A stretch of 64,000 nt of DNA from Spirochaetaceae bacterium (GTDB lineage: Bacteria > Spirochaetota > Spirochaetia > DSM-27196 > SKKC01): NCBI GenBank assembly GCA_007128315.1, contig SKXQ01000017.1, positions 62,001 through 126,000 on the forward strand, read 5' to 3'. Each line of letters begins with the position of its first letter. Position 1 is the first letter of the stretch. Below the pieces are notes generated by a model. That model did not search any database. It was given only the letters and a program-made list of their open reading frames with translations, and was not told the DNA's origin. Positions 1 to 10,353 of the stretch are shown here, one piece after another. The translations under genes and the position numbers were made by a program.

Positions 1-2017
1 CGCCAACACGGCAGAAAATCCGGTCGACGATTCCGATCAGGGCTTCGGTAGCCGGTACGAAGCTGCCGGCCTGCGCGAGAAGGACGATCAGGGCCGTCTG
101 CCGGAGAAATGTCGACTTCCCGGCCATGTTCGGACCCGTTAGAAGGAGAAAACGCTCGGAATCGGCGTGAATGAACAGGTCGTTGGGCACGAAATCACCC
201 GCAGCCACGTGCGCTTCGACGACGGGATGGCGACCTTCACGGATCTCGAGAACTGGTGTATCGGTGATCGTCGGACGACGGTAACCGCGGACGGTAGCGG
301 TATATGCGAAGGACGACAATACGTCTATGCGGGCAATCCTTCGGGCCGTATCAGCGATCGCGGCGACCTTCGACATTGCTTCGGCCCGGATAGCCTGGAA
401 AATGGATCGTTCCCGTTCGATGATCCGCTCCTCGGCTTCGAGGATCTTCTGTTCCAGGCTGCTCAGTTCCTCGGTTGTGAACCGTTCCGCGTTCGCCATA
501 CTCTGCCGGCGAATGAAATGCTCCGGAACCGACTCTGCCTGGCTGCGAGTCACCTCGAAAAAATGACCGAGGACCCTGTTGTCCCGCAACTTCAGGGTCG
601 AAAGACCGGCCCGGTGGCGCTCCTTCGCAAGACAGTCCTGCATGAGCTGCTCCCCGTTATCCCGGATTCCGTGAAGTTCATTGAGGTCTGCGTCGAACTC
701 CGGCCGGATGAGGTTTCCCTCGTTTTCGACGGTGGACGGGTTGTCGACAAGGGCTGAATCGAGAAGGTTGCCGAGGGCGACAAGCTCGGCGAGAACATCC
801 TCACCTGACACCGCGGAAAGCAGGTCCGATGCCTGTTCCGCCAGCGTAGCCCTGAGTTCGCCGGTGCGCGCGTACACGGCATCTACTTCAGCAAGCGAGT
901 GCGCCACCGCTTTCAGGTCCTTGCCGTGCGCACGGCCGAGGGCAATACGTGTAGCGAGCCGTTCGATGTCCGAGATTGCGTCAAGCTCGCGACGCAGTTC
1001 GTTGAGCCGTGACTGTGAACGGTACAGAGCTTCCACACAGTCGTGCCGGGCGGCGATATGACTGCTGTCGACAGAAGGTGATGCGAGCCAGGACGCGAGC
1101 AGTCGCGCTCCCATTGCGGTTCGTGTGTTGTCCACGGTACCGAGGAGCGAATATGACCTGCTTCCGTCCTGCATGTTCCTGAGGACTTCCAGATTCCGCA
1201 GCGTGGACTCATCGAGAACGGGAATGCTTTTACGTAGAACCCGAAATCCACCGAGAAGAACCGGAGGAACGCCGGTCGTATCTTCCGCGTAGGAAAGAAA
1301 AACCGCCGCAGAACCGAGGACATCGTCTCCGGCTTCAAGGCCGTGACTCTTCAGGTTCACCGTCCCGAGCGTGCGGCACAGGCGCTCGAAGCCGACCCGT
1401 GCGTCGAAGTTCCAGTCAGGAATGCGTGCTACCGCGATGTCGAGATCGTGGAGAACCGATGCACAGCCCAGTTCCGATTCCAGCAGGGTCTGCTGAGCAA
1501 GGACTTCTTTCGGACGGATCCGCGCGATGATGCTGCGGAGACCGACCGTATTATCCGTTGAGCCGAGGGTCTCGATTGTCAGCGTACCCGTCGAGACATC
1601 GCCATACGCGCACAGTGGGGTCTGATCCCGAGCGAGCCCTACCACGAGAAGGCTGTTTGTCTCGCGTTGATCAAGGTAGTCATCGTCAATTGCCGTACCC
1701 GGTGTAATGACTTCGACGACATCCCGGTCAGCTATGCCTTTACCGGACTCGGGAAGACGTGTCTGCTCACAGATTGCGACTTTACGACCTGCTTTAAGAA
1801 GGCGGGCGATGTAACTGCGGCTTGCGTGATGTGGTACGCCGCACATGGGTATACCCTGACGCTGGGTCAGGGTCAGCCCGAGTATGCGGGAAGCCTGTTC
1901 AGCATCCCGCTGAAACATCTCGTAAAAGTCACCGAGGCGGAAAAACAGGATGGAATCCCGATGCTGCTCCTTGATGCGGGCGTACTGCTGCATCATCGGT
2001 GTGTGTTCTGCAGACAA
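1..2017 (-). CDS. mutS: DNA mismatch repair protein MutS (partial, C-terminus beyond window start)
   Basis: Reverse-strand translation gives TPMMQQYARIKEQH...FFRLGDFYEMF at the N-terminus and the Walker A motif TGPNMAGKSTFLRQ near position 130. TTG start at 2017 preceded by AAGGAGGGG. Absent from the ORF track because it is truncated. Confidence 0.93.
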   Translation of the reverse strand, partial: MSAEHTPMMQQYARIKEQHRDSILFFRLGDFYEMFQRDAEQASRILGLTLTQRQGIPMCGVPHHASRSYIARLLKAGRKVAICEQTRLPESGKGIADRDVVEVITPGTAIDDDYLDQRETNSLLVVGLARDQTPLCAYGDVSTGTLTIETLGSTDNTVGLRSIIARIRPKEVLAQQTLLESELGCASVLHDLDIAVARIPDWNFDARVGFERLCRTLGTVNLKSHGLEAGDDVLGSAAVFLSYAEDTTGVPPVLLGGFRVLRKSIPVLDESTLRNLEVLRNMQDGSRSYSLLGTVDNTRTAMGARLLASWLASPSVDSSHIAARHDCVEALYRSQSRLNELRRELDAISDIERLATRIALGRAHGKDLKAVAHSLAEVDAVYARTGELRATLAEQASDLLSAVSGEDVLAELVALGNLLDSALVDNPSTVENEGNLIRPEFDADLNELHGIRDNGEQLMQDCLAKERHRAGLSTLKLRDNRVLGHFFEVTRSQAESVPEHFIRRQSMANAERFTTEELSSLEQKILEAEERIIERERSIFQAIRAEAMSKVAAIADTARRIARIDVLSSFAYTATVRGYRRPTITDTPVLEIREGRHPVVEAHVAAGDFVPNDLFIHADSERFLLLTGPNMAGKSTFLRQTALIVLLAQAGSFVPATEALIGIVDRIFCRVG

Positions 2018-2043
2018 TGGTCCCCGCCCCTCCTTCAGACGCG

Positions 2044-2574
2044 TTACTGCAGAACCTGACGCAGGCGACCGATCACCCGCTGTGTAATATCAACCTGGTC
2101 TGAAAACCACAGCAGACCTCTCTGTTCGGAATCGATCACGACTGTGTAGCCCTGATTCTGCGCGACAAATGCGAGTGCGGCATCGAGCTCTCGAAAGAAG
2201 GCATCGTCTCCGAGGAGCAGCTCCTCCCGTCGCCGTTCGAGCTGTGCGCGGCGAATGCGGACGAACTCGTTCAGGAAGTTGCGTCGCTCGTCGACCTGTT
2301 CTTCGAGACGGAGCGCTGCCGTTTCGTTTCCACGACTCGAAGCATCGAGACGTTCGTTTTCGAGGTCGGTGATTTCCGTTTCGATTTCGCGTCGCTGTTG
2401 ATCGAAGGCCTCGACGTCAGCCCTCCACGCCCGGACGGCCTGGCTCCGGGTAAAGAACTCATTCAGTACCTGCTCCAGGTTGACCACTGCAACGGTGGTC
2501 AACTGCTCGGCGTTTACACTCGCTCCGGCGAGTGTAAACAGGAGAAGGGCTGCTATGATGTATCTGGTTTTCAC
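2044..2574 (-). CDS. OmpH/Skp-family periplasmic chaperone
   Basis: Signal peptide, then VAVVNLEQVLNEF and a long charged coiled-coil; lies between bamA and mutS; GTG start with SD AAGGAG. Confidence 0.85.
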   Translation of the reverse strand: MKTRYIIAALLLFTLAGASVNAEQLTTVAVVNLEQVLNEFFTRSQAVRAWRADVEAFDQQRREIETEITDLENERLDASSRGNETAALRLEEQVDERRNFLNEFVRIRRAQLERRREELLLGDDAFFRELDAALAFVAQNQGYTVVIDSEQRGLLWFSDQVDITQRVIGRLRQVLQ

Positions 2575-2609
2575 GGTATCTATGCTCCTTGAAACAATTA
2601 GCCGCCGGA

Positions 2610-5198
2610 TCAGAAGAACTCCGTTCCGAGGCTGAAAATGAACTGTAAACCGGAATTCGGGCGATCCGGATTCGCGAACACGTCACCGGGCTCCCATTGA
2701 ACTCCATCGTTATCTACGCTGAATCTCTTCCCGAGGTAGAGGCGGATCGGAAACTGCGGGATCGTGAAGCGCAGGCCAGCGCCCATCGTAAACAGGAAGT
2801 CCTCGCGGTTCGTCTCGAGAATGTCTGCGCGGTCGTCATACAGTGCCACCGCGTCGAAGAAGGTATCAAACCATAGTACCTGCGGCGCAATCGGCTGTCG
2901 GAGCTCGAGCCAGTTGTTCCAGCGTGCCTCGCCGGTCTGTCGCGGCCAGCCGCGGGCAACCGTCTGACCGTCTATGAACAGACGATCGGGTCCCGGGGTG
3001 AAGGGGTCACCACCGTCCCAGCGGAAGAACGTCGGCCACTGTATTCCGAGCGACGTGTGTGCACCGAGAACGCCTTTCCAGTTCCATGTGTCGGTTACCG
3101 GAACATCCCAGAGTGTAAAGAAATGCTCCGCGCGGGTATCCGTGCGAATGTAATGCCGTGTTCCGCCGAGCAAACCGCCGACGAAGCTCAGATCCTGTCT
3201 GACCAGGCCACCGCTTGAGGGATTGAAGAAAATATCACGGCTGTCGAGGGAGGCGTTGAATCCGAGGCTGTTCACGAAGCGCCACTGGTTCAGGTTATCC
3301 CGCAGAACGGGATCGGCCGGGCGGAACAGTGTATCGTCGTAGGTCGCAAAGGTGACGCGAATTCGCCCGTTCGTGCCGAGGGTGAGACGACCGACAGGTG
3401 TGGTGAAGCGGCGACTTGTATTGGCACCGGTTGAAATACTCCACTCCTCGTAGGTCATGAGGTAGTCCGAGGGGATTCCCGATCTGCCGCCAGCGTATAC
3501 GAAGTCGGTGACGAGGTCATACTCTTCGATCTGCGCTTCCGAGGGAACGCCCGGGAAGGGATCGCCTGCCTTGAAGTCTTCGTAGGTGCCGGAGGTCTGG
3601 TCGCTCGAAAACACGTACTCTCCCGTAAACGGGTCCGGCACGCCGAAGGGTGGCAGAATATCCTGCGGTTCGTTGGGGCGCACGTCGCGCGTTACTGTGA
3701 CGTCGCCACCGAGGGACCAGGGTCTGCCGGTGAACCAGCGTTCCTGAAAGGAAAGCGAGAGACTCTGTGTTCCAGGCGAGGCTGTCACGTTCAGCCCGAA
3801 GGTCTGACCGAGGCCTCGGAAGTTGCGGTCCTGCCAGCCGATCTGGCCGCTCACCGGAAAGTCGCCGCCGCCTCCAAAGGTAATGCCGAAAGTAAGGTCG
3901 GTCGTAGGAGCCTCTTCGACGGTCAGAACGAGGTCCAGCAGGCCCGGTACACTTCCTTCCGGAATATCGTGAACGACACCGGTAAAGAACTGTGTGTTGG
4001 CGAGATTCCGCAGGCCTTCTCTAAGACGGGTCAGGCTGAATACATCTCCCTCCTGCAGTGGTACTTCACGGAGAATGACGTGATCCTGTGTCCTCTCGTT
4101 TCCTCTGACGCTGATATTCTCGATACGTGCCCTGCCGCGTTCGACGATGCGTATCGTATAGCCGATGCTGCCGGCCTGTTCGTCCCTGCGTTCTTCGAGG
4201 TCGATTTCGTTAAAGAGATAGCCGCCTTCGCGATACACGTCGAGAATTGCGTCAAAGTCCTGCTGCAGGCGTACCGCATTCAGGATACGGCCTTCCTGCA
4301 ACCGTACGCCCTGTCCGAGTGTTTCGTCACTGAAAATGACGTTCCCCTCAAAGCGGAATCCGTCGAAGGTGTACTGGTTCCCTTCCTCGATAAAATAGGT
4401 GATTCGGAGTCGTGTACGCAGAGGATCATCGTCCTCGATTACGGTCCGATCTATGTCCGTGACGCGCGCATCCACGAAGCCCCGCTCCGCATACCATCGC
4501 TGTATGGCTTCGCGATCTTCCTGCAGATTTCCTTCCCGGAATACACCCGAGTTGAAGATGCTCTGTTCGCGGGTCGTAATCGCACGTCGGAGTGAGCCCG
4601 CGGAAGCGAATGTGTTTCCCGTAAACTGAACTTCATCGACCGTCGTCCGTGCGCCTTCCTCGATACGGAAGGTAACGACCTGCCGGTTGTCCGCGTCGAC
4701 GTCGGAGATCTCACTCGTGACCGCGCTGTTCGCGTAGCCCTGACTGCGATAAAACTGCTCGAGCGATCGGGCGTCGTTTCGTACCCGGGAGGCGATGACC
4801 ACATCGCCGACGCCGACGACGACTTCGTCTATGAGCCGCGTCGCGCGGAAGTTACGGTTCCCGTCGAACCGCACCTCCGAAACGGTAGGCCGCTCGGCGA
4901 CGATGAAATTAAGGATCATACCCCTGTCGTCAGCAGGTCGCACCGCTTCCGGTACAAGATCGGTGAACAGATCGAGCGCAAACAGCCTGCGCTGAACCTC
5001 GTTGAATACACTGTCGGTGAAGGTGCGTCCGATGAACGGCTCCACGACGCCGATCAGATCGCTTTCGCGAACGTTTTCCAGATCTTCGAACGTGATATCT
5101 ACGATTTCACGTTCGACAAACCAGTCATCGTCCTGAGCACCAAGGACACCAGGAAGTAAAAATATGACCGCGAGGGCGATCAGGGCGCGGGTTCGCAT
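2610..5198 (-). CDS. bamA: Outer membrane protein assembly factor BamA (POTRA repeats plus beta-barrel)
   Basis: Signal peptide MRTRALIALAVIFLLPGVLGAQ; repeated POTRA-like segments (VSEVRFDGNRNF, VDEVQFTGNT, FDGFRFEGNV, IENISVRGNERT); C-terminal barrel ending in F. Start placed at 5198 (SD AAGGAG) rather than 5228. Confidence 0.93.
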   Translation of the reverse strand: MRTRALIALAVIFLLPGVLGAQDDDWFVEREIVDITFEDLENVRESDLIGVVEPFIGRTFTDSVFNEVQRRLFALDLFTDLVPEAVRPADDRGMILNFIVAERPTVSEVRFDGNRNFRATRLIDEVVVGVGDVVIASRVRNDARSLEQFYRSQGYANSAVTSEISDVDADNRQVVTFRIEEGARTTVDEVQFTGNTFASAGSLRRAITTREQSIFNSGVFREGNLQEDREAIQRWYAERGFVDARVTDIDRTVIEDDDPLRTRLRITYFIEEGNQYTFDGFRFEGNVIFSDETLGQGVRLQEGRILNAVRLQQDFDAILDVYREGGYLFNEIDLEERRDEQAGSIGYTIRIVERGRARIENISVRGNERTQDHVILREVPLQEGDVFSLTRLREGLRNLANTQFFTGVVHDIPEGSVPGLLDLVLTVEEAPTTDLTFGITFGGGGDFPVSGQIGWQDRNFRGLGQTFGLNVTASPGTQSLSLSFQERWFTGRPWSLGGDVTVTRDVRPNEPQDILPPFGVPDPFTGEYVFSSDQTSGTYEDFKAGDPFPGVPSEAQIEEYDLVTDFVYAGGRSGIPSDYLMTYEEWSISTGANTSRRFTTPVGRLTLGTNGRIRVTFATYDDTLFRPADPVLRDNLNQWRFVNSLGFNASLDSRDIFFNPSSGGLVRQDLSFVGGLLGGTRHYIRTDTRAEHFFTLWDVPVTDTWNWKGVLGAHTSLGIQWPTFFRWDGGDPFTPGPDRLFIDGQTVARGWPRQTGEARWNNWLELRQPIAPQVLWFDTFFDAVALYDDRADILETNREDFLFTMGAGLRFTIPQFPIRLYLGKRFSVDNDGVQWEPGDVFANPDRPNSGLQFIFSLGTEFF

Positions 5199-5255
5199 AG
5201 AATCTCCTTGCATAACTGCCCGTATCATAGTGAACCACGGGCTCTTTGTTAACCT

Positions 5256-8200
5256 TTAGTAGGTAAAGCCCCAAGAAAAGGTAAATAGATTATCCGGAAC
5301 AAATAAGGCGTCCGGCGTGCGTGGAAAAAAACTCCACTGAAGATCGAAGAACGGCGTCTCGAACTCGAGACTGAACTCACTGTCAAGTTCGATTCCCGCA
5401 AAGGCCCGCTCAGCTGCGTCATCGAATGGACTTCTGGCGCGGAACTGAACGAGCAGTTCGGCAAATATGTCTGGGCCGAGCGAGCGACCGAGAAACACGG
5501 TCGTGTTGTTAAATACTCTCCCGAGGCTTGGTATAGCGGCTTCATCCACGTCGGAACCCGGATCATCAATCACACCTCGGACGAGATTCTGGAAAAGCTG
5601 GGTCCGCACGCTGAACAGATCGAGCTGCAGGGCACTTCGTATGCGTGCTTCCACCGATCGTATCACACCAAACTGACTCACGATATCTCCACCCGCGAGC
5701 ACGGCTCCTGACAGGCTCACCAGTGATTCGCCGGTCGCGAAGATGCCCCCTCCGAATATCGCGAGCAGATCTTCGTCGGAAAGCGGCGGATCACTCACCG
5801 CGCGCACTGTAAGTTCGCTCAAGGGGCTTTCTTCGGCAATTATTGATATGCGGACCGGACCGTCGGGTCCGATGTCCCGTGTTTCGGCTCTGAGCGTGAG
5901 TCGCGGATCCACGTTTTCCTGTGTTTCGTTGAAGCGTATCGTACCTTCCCGAATGAGAAATGTGCGATCCAGGTAGAACAGCTCGCCACCCTGCGTCGTG
6001 ACGTCACCCGTCAGCGCGAAGGTGTTGCGAACCGTGTCGGCCCGAATCTGCACGCGTGCACCCGGAGCGCTCACTGCTCGCAGAATGGGAAGCTGTGTTG
6101 TAGGCCAGAGGAACTCGACGGATCGACCTGCGGTTATCGAAAGATCGACGAGAAGCCGGTTATCCGGATCGGCTCGCACGCTATCGGTATCGTCGTCGAC
6201 CGGTCCGAGCGTCATCGTAGTGTTGTGGGCCGTGAGTGAACCTGTAAGGAGAAGATCCGCACCGTTATCGATAAGACTTATGGTGCCCTGACCGTAGCCG
6301 TCGACAATAAATCCACCAAAGTCTTCGGCGAACCTGACGCCAGGTTGTCCGACCGTCGCAATCTGAAGCTCGTACTGTTCGATATTCCATCGGCTTATGA
6401 GGAAAAAACCCGATGCGTCTGCCGTCGCCTGACCGATCGGCACCCGCAGGGGATGGATGCGCATCTCCTTCTCCGAGAATACGAGAAAACCGTCTGCGGG
6501 GCCGATATTGTCCGGAAGCTGTGCGAAGGTCATCTCAAAACCGGAGACAGGTACCGTTCCGTAGAAGTCAGGATCCGTAATCGGGCCTATCATGCGCAGG
6601 TTGCCCGACGCGCGTCCGGCGATAATGGCTACTTCACCGAAATCAAGCACACCCGGAAGCGAAGCGACATCAAGCTGCAACCCGTTGAGGTTCAACTCGA
6701 CGTCACCCGCCGAGAATCGACCGTCCGCCTCTACGACGAGAGGCAGCGGACTCGAAAGGGTCATAAAAAACTCACCGTTTTCTTCGACGACCACAGCCAC
6801 CGAGCTCTCCGGGCCTCCGATAATGCTGATACGCCCGTCGCGTCGGGTCAGGTCGAGTTCCCAGATATCCGGAAGATCGCCGAATACTGGTGTACCCTGT
6901 ACTCTCGCAAACAGCTGCATGTCGCGTTCGAAGAACTCGGAACTGAACCCGGCCCGGGTCGTCTCTTCTGGAGGCGTGAGTATACCGTCAAGCTCAAGAC
7001 GTATCGGGTAGATTTCGCCTCCGAGTGGCACAGCCGTGTCGATATCGGCAAGCAGCGCACCGGTTTCGGCTGATATCCAGGCGGCCCCATTCTCGAAGTC
7101 GACGCCGATGTAGCTCCCGGTGAACTGCCGGATCTGAAACGCTTCCGGAGAAATATCGAAAGAACCGCTCACTTCAAGCGCTTCTCCGTCAAAGGTGACG
7201 CCTCTCGATGTTACGGACCCGGAATACTCAAGAGCGTCCGCCGTTCCGCTGATCGTGATGCTTGCATCCGCGGCACCTGCGAGCGTATCGACGCGAGCCC
7301 GTCGCAGGTCGGCAGCACGCATTCGCACAGAACCGGTAATCCGGTCAGACACCGAAAGCTGCACCTCATAGCGCTCTGAGGGATTATCAACACTGTCGGC
7401 AACTACGTCGACTGAGAACGCGGTGCGTTCGGCGGGGTTCCACTGCAGGATCCCTGCGGCTTCAAGGGTGCCGAAGGCGTCGGTCAAGCCTATTCGTTCG
7501 AGCACGGCGCCGGATTGATCGAAACGTCCCTGTGCCGACAGGCTGACCGTCTCGAGCCAGGGCAGACGAATATTGTCCGTCCGCAGTTCACGAACCGATA
7601 CGCGCCAGCTCTCGTCGGAGCCGTACTCTGCGTCCATCTGCGCGGTGAGTCGCGTGTCTGCGTCCGTGTATACGGTCTCGGGGATCGGCAGATCACGCAG
7701 TCGGATTGAAGCGGTTACCGGCTGATCGTGAGGAAAAAGGACCTCGGCCTGTATTGCGGGCCCACCCGAAACGAAGAGATAGTTCTCCCCGAGAAGTGCC
7801 GAGATATCGTATTCCGTGCCTTGAATCACAAGCCTGGAGTCTGCCTCGAGCAGGGTTGTGTGAACAGGGCGCAGCCGGTAATCGCTGCTGAGTTCCAGTC
7901 CGGGAAGCCGTGCATCGAAAGTTCCGCCGATGGCGGAACCCTGCATGTCAATGGTAAGCGTCGCCGATCGTTCGTCGTCTGGTTGGCCATAGATCTGAAC
8001 CGATGCCTGAACTGAGCGTGTCCCGGGCTCGAACCCGAACCAGTTGAGATAACCCGAGAGTCGGAGAGCGTCGTAGTACGGCGACGTCTTCACCGCATTC
8101 GGCACGCCCGCGATCGCATCGATGAGTGGCAGGACTGCGTGTTGTACACTGGCGTCCGAGACCACAGCCGAGAAACGCGCGGTATCTGCGTCTCGGAGAT

Positions 8201-9602
8201 CGACCGCTCCCCATGCTCTGAGTGAGCCCGATTCCTCAATACGTGTACTCAGATCCGCCCGCACGCGAGAGCCGTCGCGGCCAAGGCGGACCTCCAGATC
8301 GTGAAATGCAACATCGCCGTACGTAAGGTGCGACGCGCGTGCAATGCCTGTGTTGCGCTCCTCCGAAAGTGTAAAAGAAGCGCTCAGGCCGGGAATATCC
8401 CCGACTGTTATGCGGTCGAGCTGCAGGGACCCGACAGGGATCCAGCTATCGAAAGAGATCGCACCTGAAAACAGGACACGTCCGTACGGGGTCGTCACGC
8501 GCAGGGTGGGAATGTTCGCACGACGAAGGTCTCCCCGTGCCCTGAGATCGAACTCGAGACCACCCTGCACCTGCTCTTCCGGGACCCGGGCCGAGAAATT
8601 GACAAGAAAGGTCCCATCTGCATCGCGATCCCAGGTGAACGAGCCGTTTCCCGTAAGGCTGCTTGAGAGCCAGGGGTCGAACTCCCGCCATTCGCCCTGC
8701 AGACGGATCAGTTGTGAAAGCTGATAATCCTCGGCAACAGTTGTGACCGTTGCGGAATTCGCGTTCATGACGAAGGCGATATCGATCGCTGCTGCATCCT
8801 CGACCTTACGGATCTCCAGCCGGTCACCGCCCGCCTGAAGCCTGAACTGCTGACGATTCAGGCGAAAAAGCGCGCTGTCAAGCGAGCGAACGTCCAGCAG
8901 GGCTGAGATGCTCTGCAGCGATGAATCGAGTCGGGCTTCCAGACGAATATGTGAGTCTATGGTACCGAGTTCGGACAACAGTGCCGTTTCGCCGGCAATA
9001 TCAAATCGTGCGTCGAGTTCGATCCCGTCGCTTCCCTGTTCAGCTTCAAAACGCAGCCGGCTCAATCGGGCGCTGCCTCGTTCATCGACGAAACCGACGG
9101 TCAGGTTTCGCCCCGACACGGTTACCCCTGCCGGTACCGCTGAGAGAAAGCCACCGCCAGCACCGTCGGCAGAACCGGGGGGCGCTCCCGCGAAGAAGAG
9201 TTCCACGAGTTCACGATCGCGTGAGGTATCGATAGAGAGTTCAGTATTCTGTACGTGTACGCCGGACAATGCTTCCGCCGGTCGCCCGAGAATAAGCGGG
9301 AGAATGCGATATCGTATCGAGAGCGATTCGAGTTCGAGCAGCACCTCATCGCGATCTGAAGACCCGATGCGTACGCCGTGTATGTTAAAACGGGTAAGAA
9401 ACGAGGGGGAAATCCGGTCGTACGTGAAGCTCCGGCCTGTGTACTGCTCAATAAGCAGTATGGTTTCGGCATGAAGCGCGTCCATGCGCTCGGAGATGAG
9501 GCGCTGTACCGGTGCAAACAGTACCGCCGTGAGTACGAAAAGAGAGGAAATCAGGAAAGCCTGCAGGATGTTCGTCAACAGGTTCTGGCTCTTGGCGTTC
9601 AA
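5256..9602 (-). CDS. tamB: TamB-like translocation and assembly module protein
   Basis: 1448 aa, N-terminal TM anchor, long beta-rich body, C-terminal DUF490-like region (GDVTTQGGELFYLDRTFLIREGTIRFNE..DPRLTLRAETR); adjacent to bamA; TTG start. Confidence 0.88.
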   Translation of the reverse strand: MNAKSQNLLTNILQAFLISSLFVLTAVLFAPVQRLISERMDALHAETILLIEQYTGRSFTYDRISPSFLTRFNIHGVRIGSSDRDEVLLELESLSIRYRILPLILGRPAEALSGVHVQNTELSIDTSRDRELVELFFAGAPPGSADGAGGGFLSAVPAGVTVSGRNLTVGFVDERGSARLSRLRFEAEQGSDGIELDARFDIAGETALLSELGTIDSHIRLEARLDSSLQSISALLDVRSLDSALFRLNRQQFRLQAGGDRLEIRKVEDAAAIDIAFVMNANSATVTTVAEDYQLSQLIRLQGEWREFDPWLSSSLTGNGSFTWDRDADGTFLVNFSARVPEEQVQGGLEFDLRARGDLRRANIPTLRVTTPYGRVLFSGAISFDSWIPVGSLQLDRITVGDIPGLSASFTLSEERNTGIARASHLTYGDVAFHDLEVRLGRDGSRVRADLSTRIEESGSLRAWGAVDLRDADTARFSAVVSDASVQHAVLPLIDAIAGVPNAVKTSPYYDALRLSGYLNWFGFEPGTRSVQASVQIYGQPDDERSATLTIDMQGSAIGGTFDARLPGLELSSDYRLRPVHTTLLEADSRLVIQGTEYDISALLGENYLFVSGGPAIQAEVLFPHDQPVTASIRLRDLPIPETVYTDADTRLTAQMDAEYGSDESWRVSVRELRTDNIRLPWLETVSLSAQGRFDQSGAVLERIGLTDAFGTLEAAGILQWNPAERTAFSVDVVADSVDNPSERYEVQLSVSDRITGSVRMRAADLRRARVDTLAGAADASITISGTADALEYSGSVTSRGVTFDGEALEVSGSFDISPEAFQIRQFTGSYIGVDFENGAAWISAETGALLADIDTAVPLGGEIYPIRLELDGILTPPEETTRAGFSSEFFERDMQLFARVQGTPVFGDLPDIWELDLTRRDGRISIIGGPESSVAVVVEENGEFFMTLSSPLPLVVEADGRFSAGDVELNLNGLQLDVASLPGVLDFGEVAIIAGRASGNLRMIGPITDPDFYGTVPVSGFEMTFAQLPDNIGPADGFLVFSEKEMRIHPLRVPIGQATADASGFFLISRWNIEQYELQIATVGQPGVRFAEDFGGFIVDGYGQGTISLIDNGADLLLTGSLTAHNTTMTLGPVDDDTDSVRADPDNRLLVDLSITAGRSVEFLWPTTQLPILRAVSAPGARVQIRADTVRNTFALTGDVTTQGGELFYLDRTFLIREGTIRFNETQENVDPRLTLRAETRDIGPDGPVRISIIAEESPLSELTVRAVSDPPLSDEDLLAIFGGGIFATGESLVSLSGAVLAGGDIVSQFGVIRSVEARIRSALQLDLFSVRTQLFQNLVRGVIDDPGSDVDEAAIPSLGRVFNNTTVFLGRSLGPDIFAELLVQFRARSPFDDAAERAFAGIELDSEFSLEFETPFFDLQWSFFPRTPDALFVPDNLFTFSWGFTY

Positions 9603-9709
9603 TTCAGTTAACCTTACACGTTACCGTGCCCCGTCGCGCACCCCATTCCCCTCGCCGATTCAATTGTATCACAGAGTGAATGGCGAAAAAAGGCAGGAGC
9701 AGAATATAC

Positions 9710-10336
9710 ATGATAAAGAAGCCTTATAACTGTCCCGTCCTCGAGCACTTCTACGTATTCGAAGGGCTTGACGGCGCCGGTACCACGACGCAGGCTCAGC
9801 TGCTTGTACAGACCATACATCGGGATGGACACGCCGTCGACCTGGACCACGAACCGACCGATGGTCCCGTGGGCCTGCATATCAGGGACATCCTCGGGCA
9901 CCGCGGACACGCCGATCACCACAGTCTGGCACTGCTGTTTGCCGCCGACCGGCGGTCGCACATGTACGATCCCGATCGGGGTGTTGTTGCCCGCCATGAG
10001 AACGGGGTCCGAGTCGTCTGTGACCGCTACCTGCCGTCGAGCCTGGCGTATCAGGGTGTCACGTGCGGGTTTGAGCAGGTGATTCGCTTCAACGGCGACC
10101 TGCCCGTCCCGATGCGGCTGTTTTTTCTCGACGTTCCGGTATCAGTCTGCCTTGACAGGCTCGAAGGTCGAAACGAGCGTGAGCTTTTCGAACACGAGAC
10201 TTTTCTCGTGGAAACCCTGAGTGTCTACGAAGCAGCCCTCGAACATATGGCGGCCCAGGGAAGCACTGTATACAGGATCGACGGCACACAAACCGTGGAA
10301 GAAGTCCATCGCGAAGTGTGTAGGTATCTCGACTGA
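9710..10336 (+). CDS. tmk: Thymidylate kinase
   Basis: FEGLDGAGTTTQAQLL P-loop, CDRYLPSSLAYQG motif; SD AGGAG before ATG at 9710 (the ORF track start is 9680). Confidence 0.9.
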   Translation: MIKKPYNCPVLEHFYVFEGLDGAGTTTQAQLLVQTIHRDGHAVDLDHEPTDGPVGLHIRDILGHRGHADHHSLALLFAADRRSHMYDPDRGVVARHENGVRVVCDRYLPSSLAYQGVTCGFEQVIRFNGDLPVPMRLFFLDVPVSVCLDRLEGRNERELFEHETFLVETLSVYEAALEHMAAQGSTVYRIDGTQTVEEVHREVCRYLD

Positions 10337-10353
10337 ATTCCGATACTCCTATT

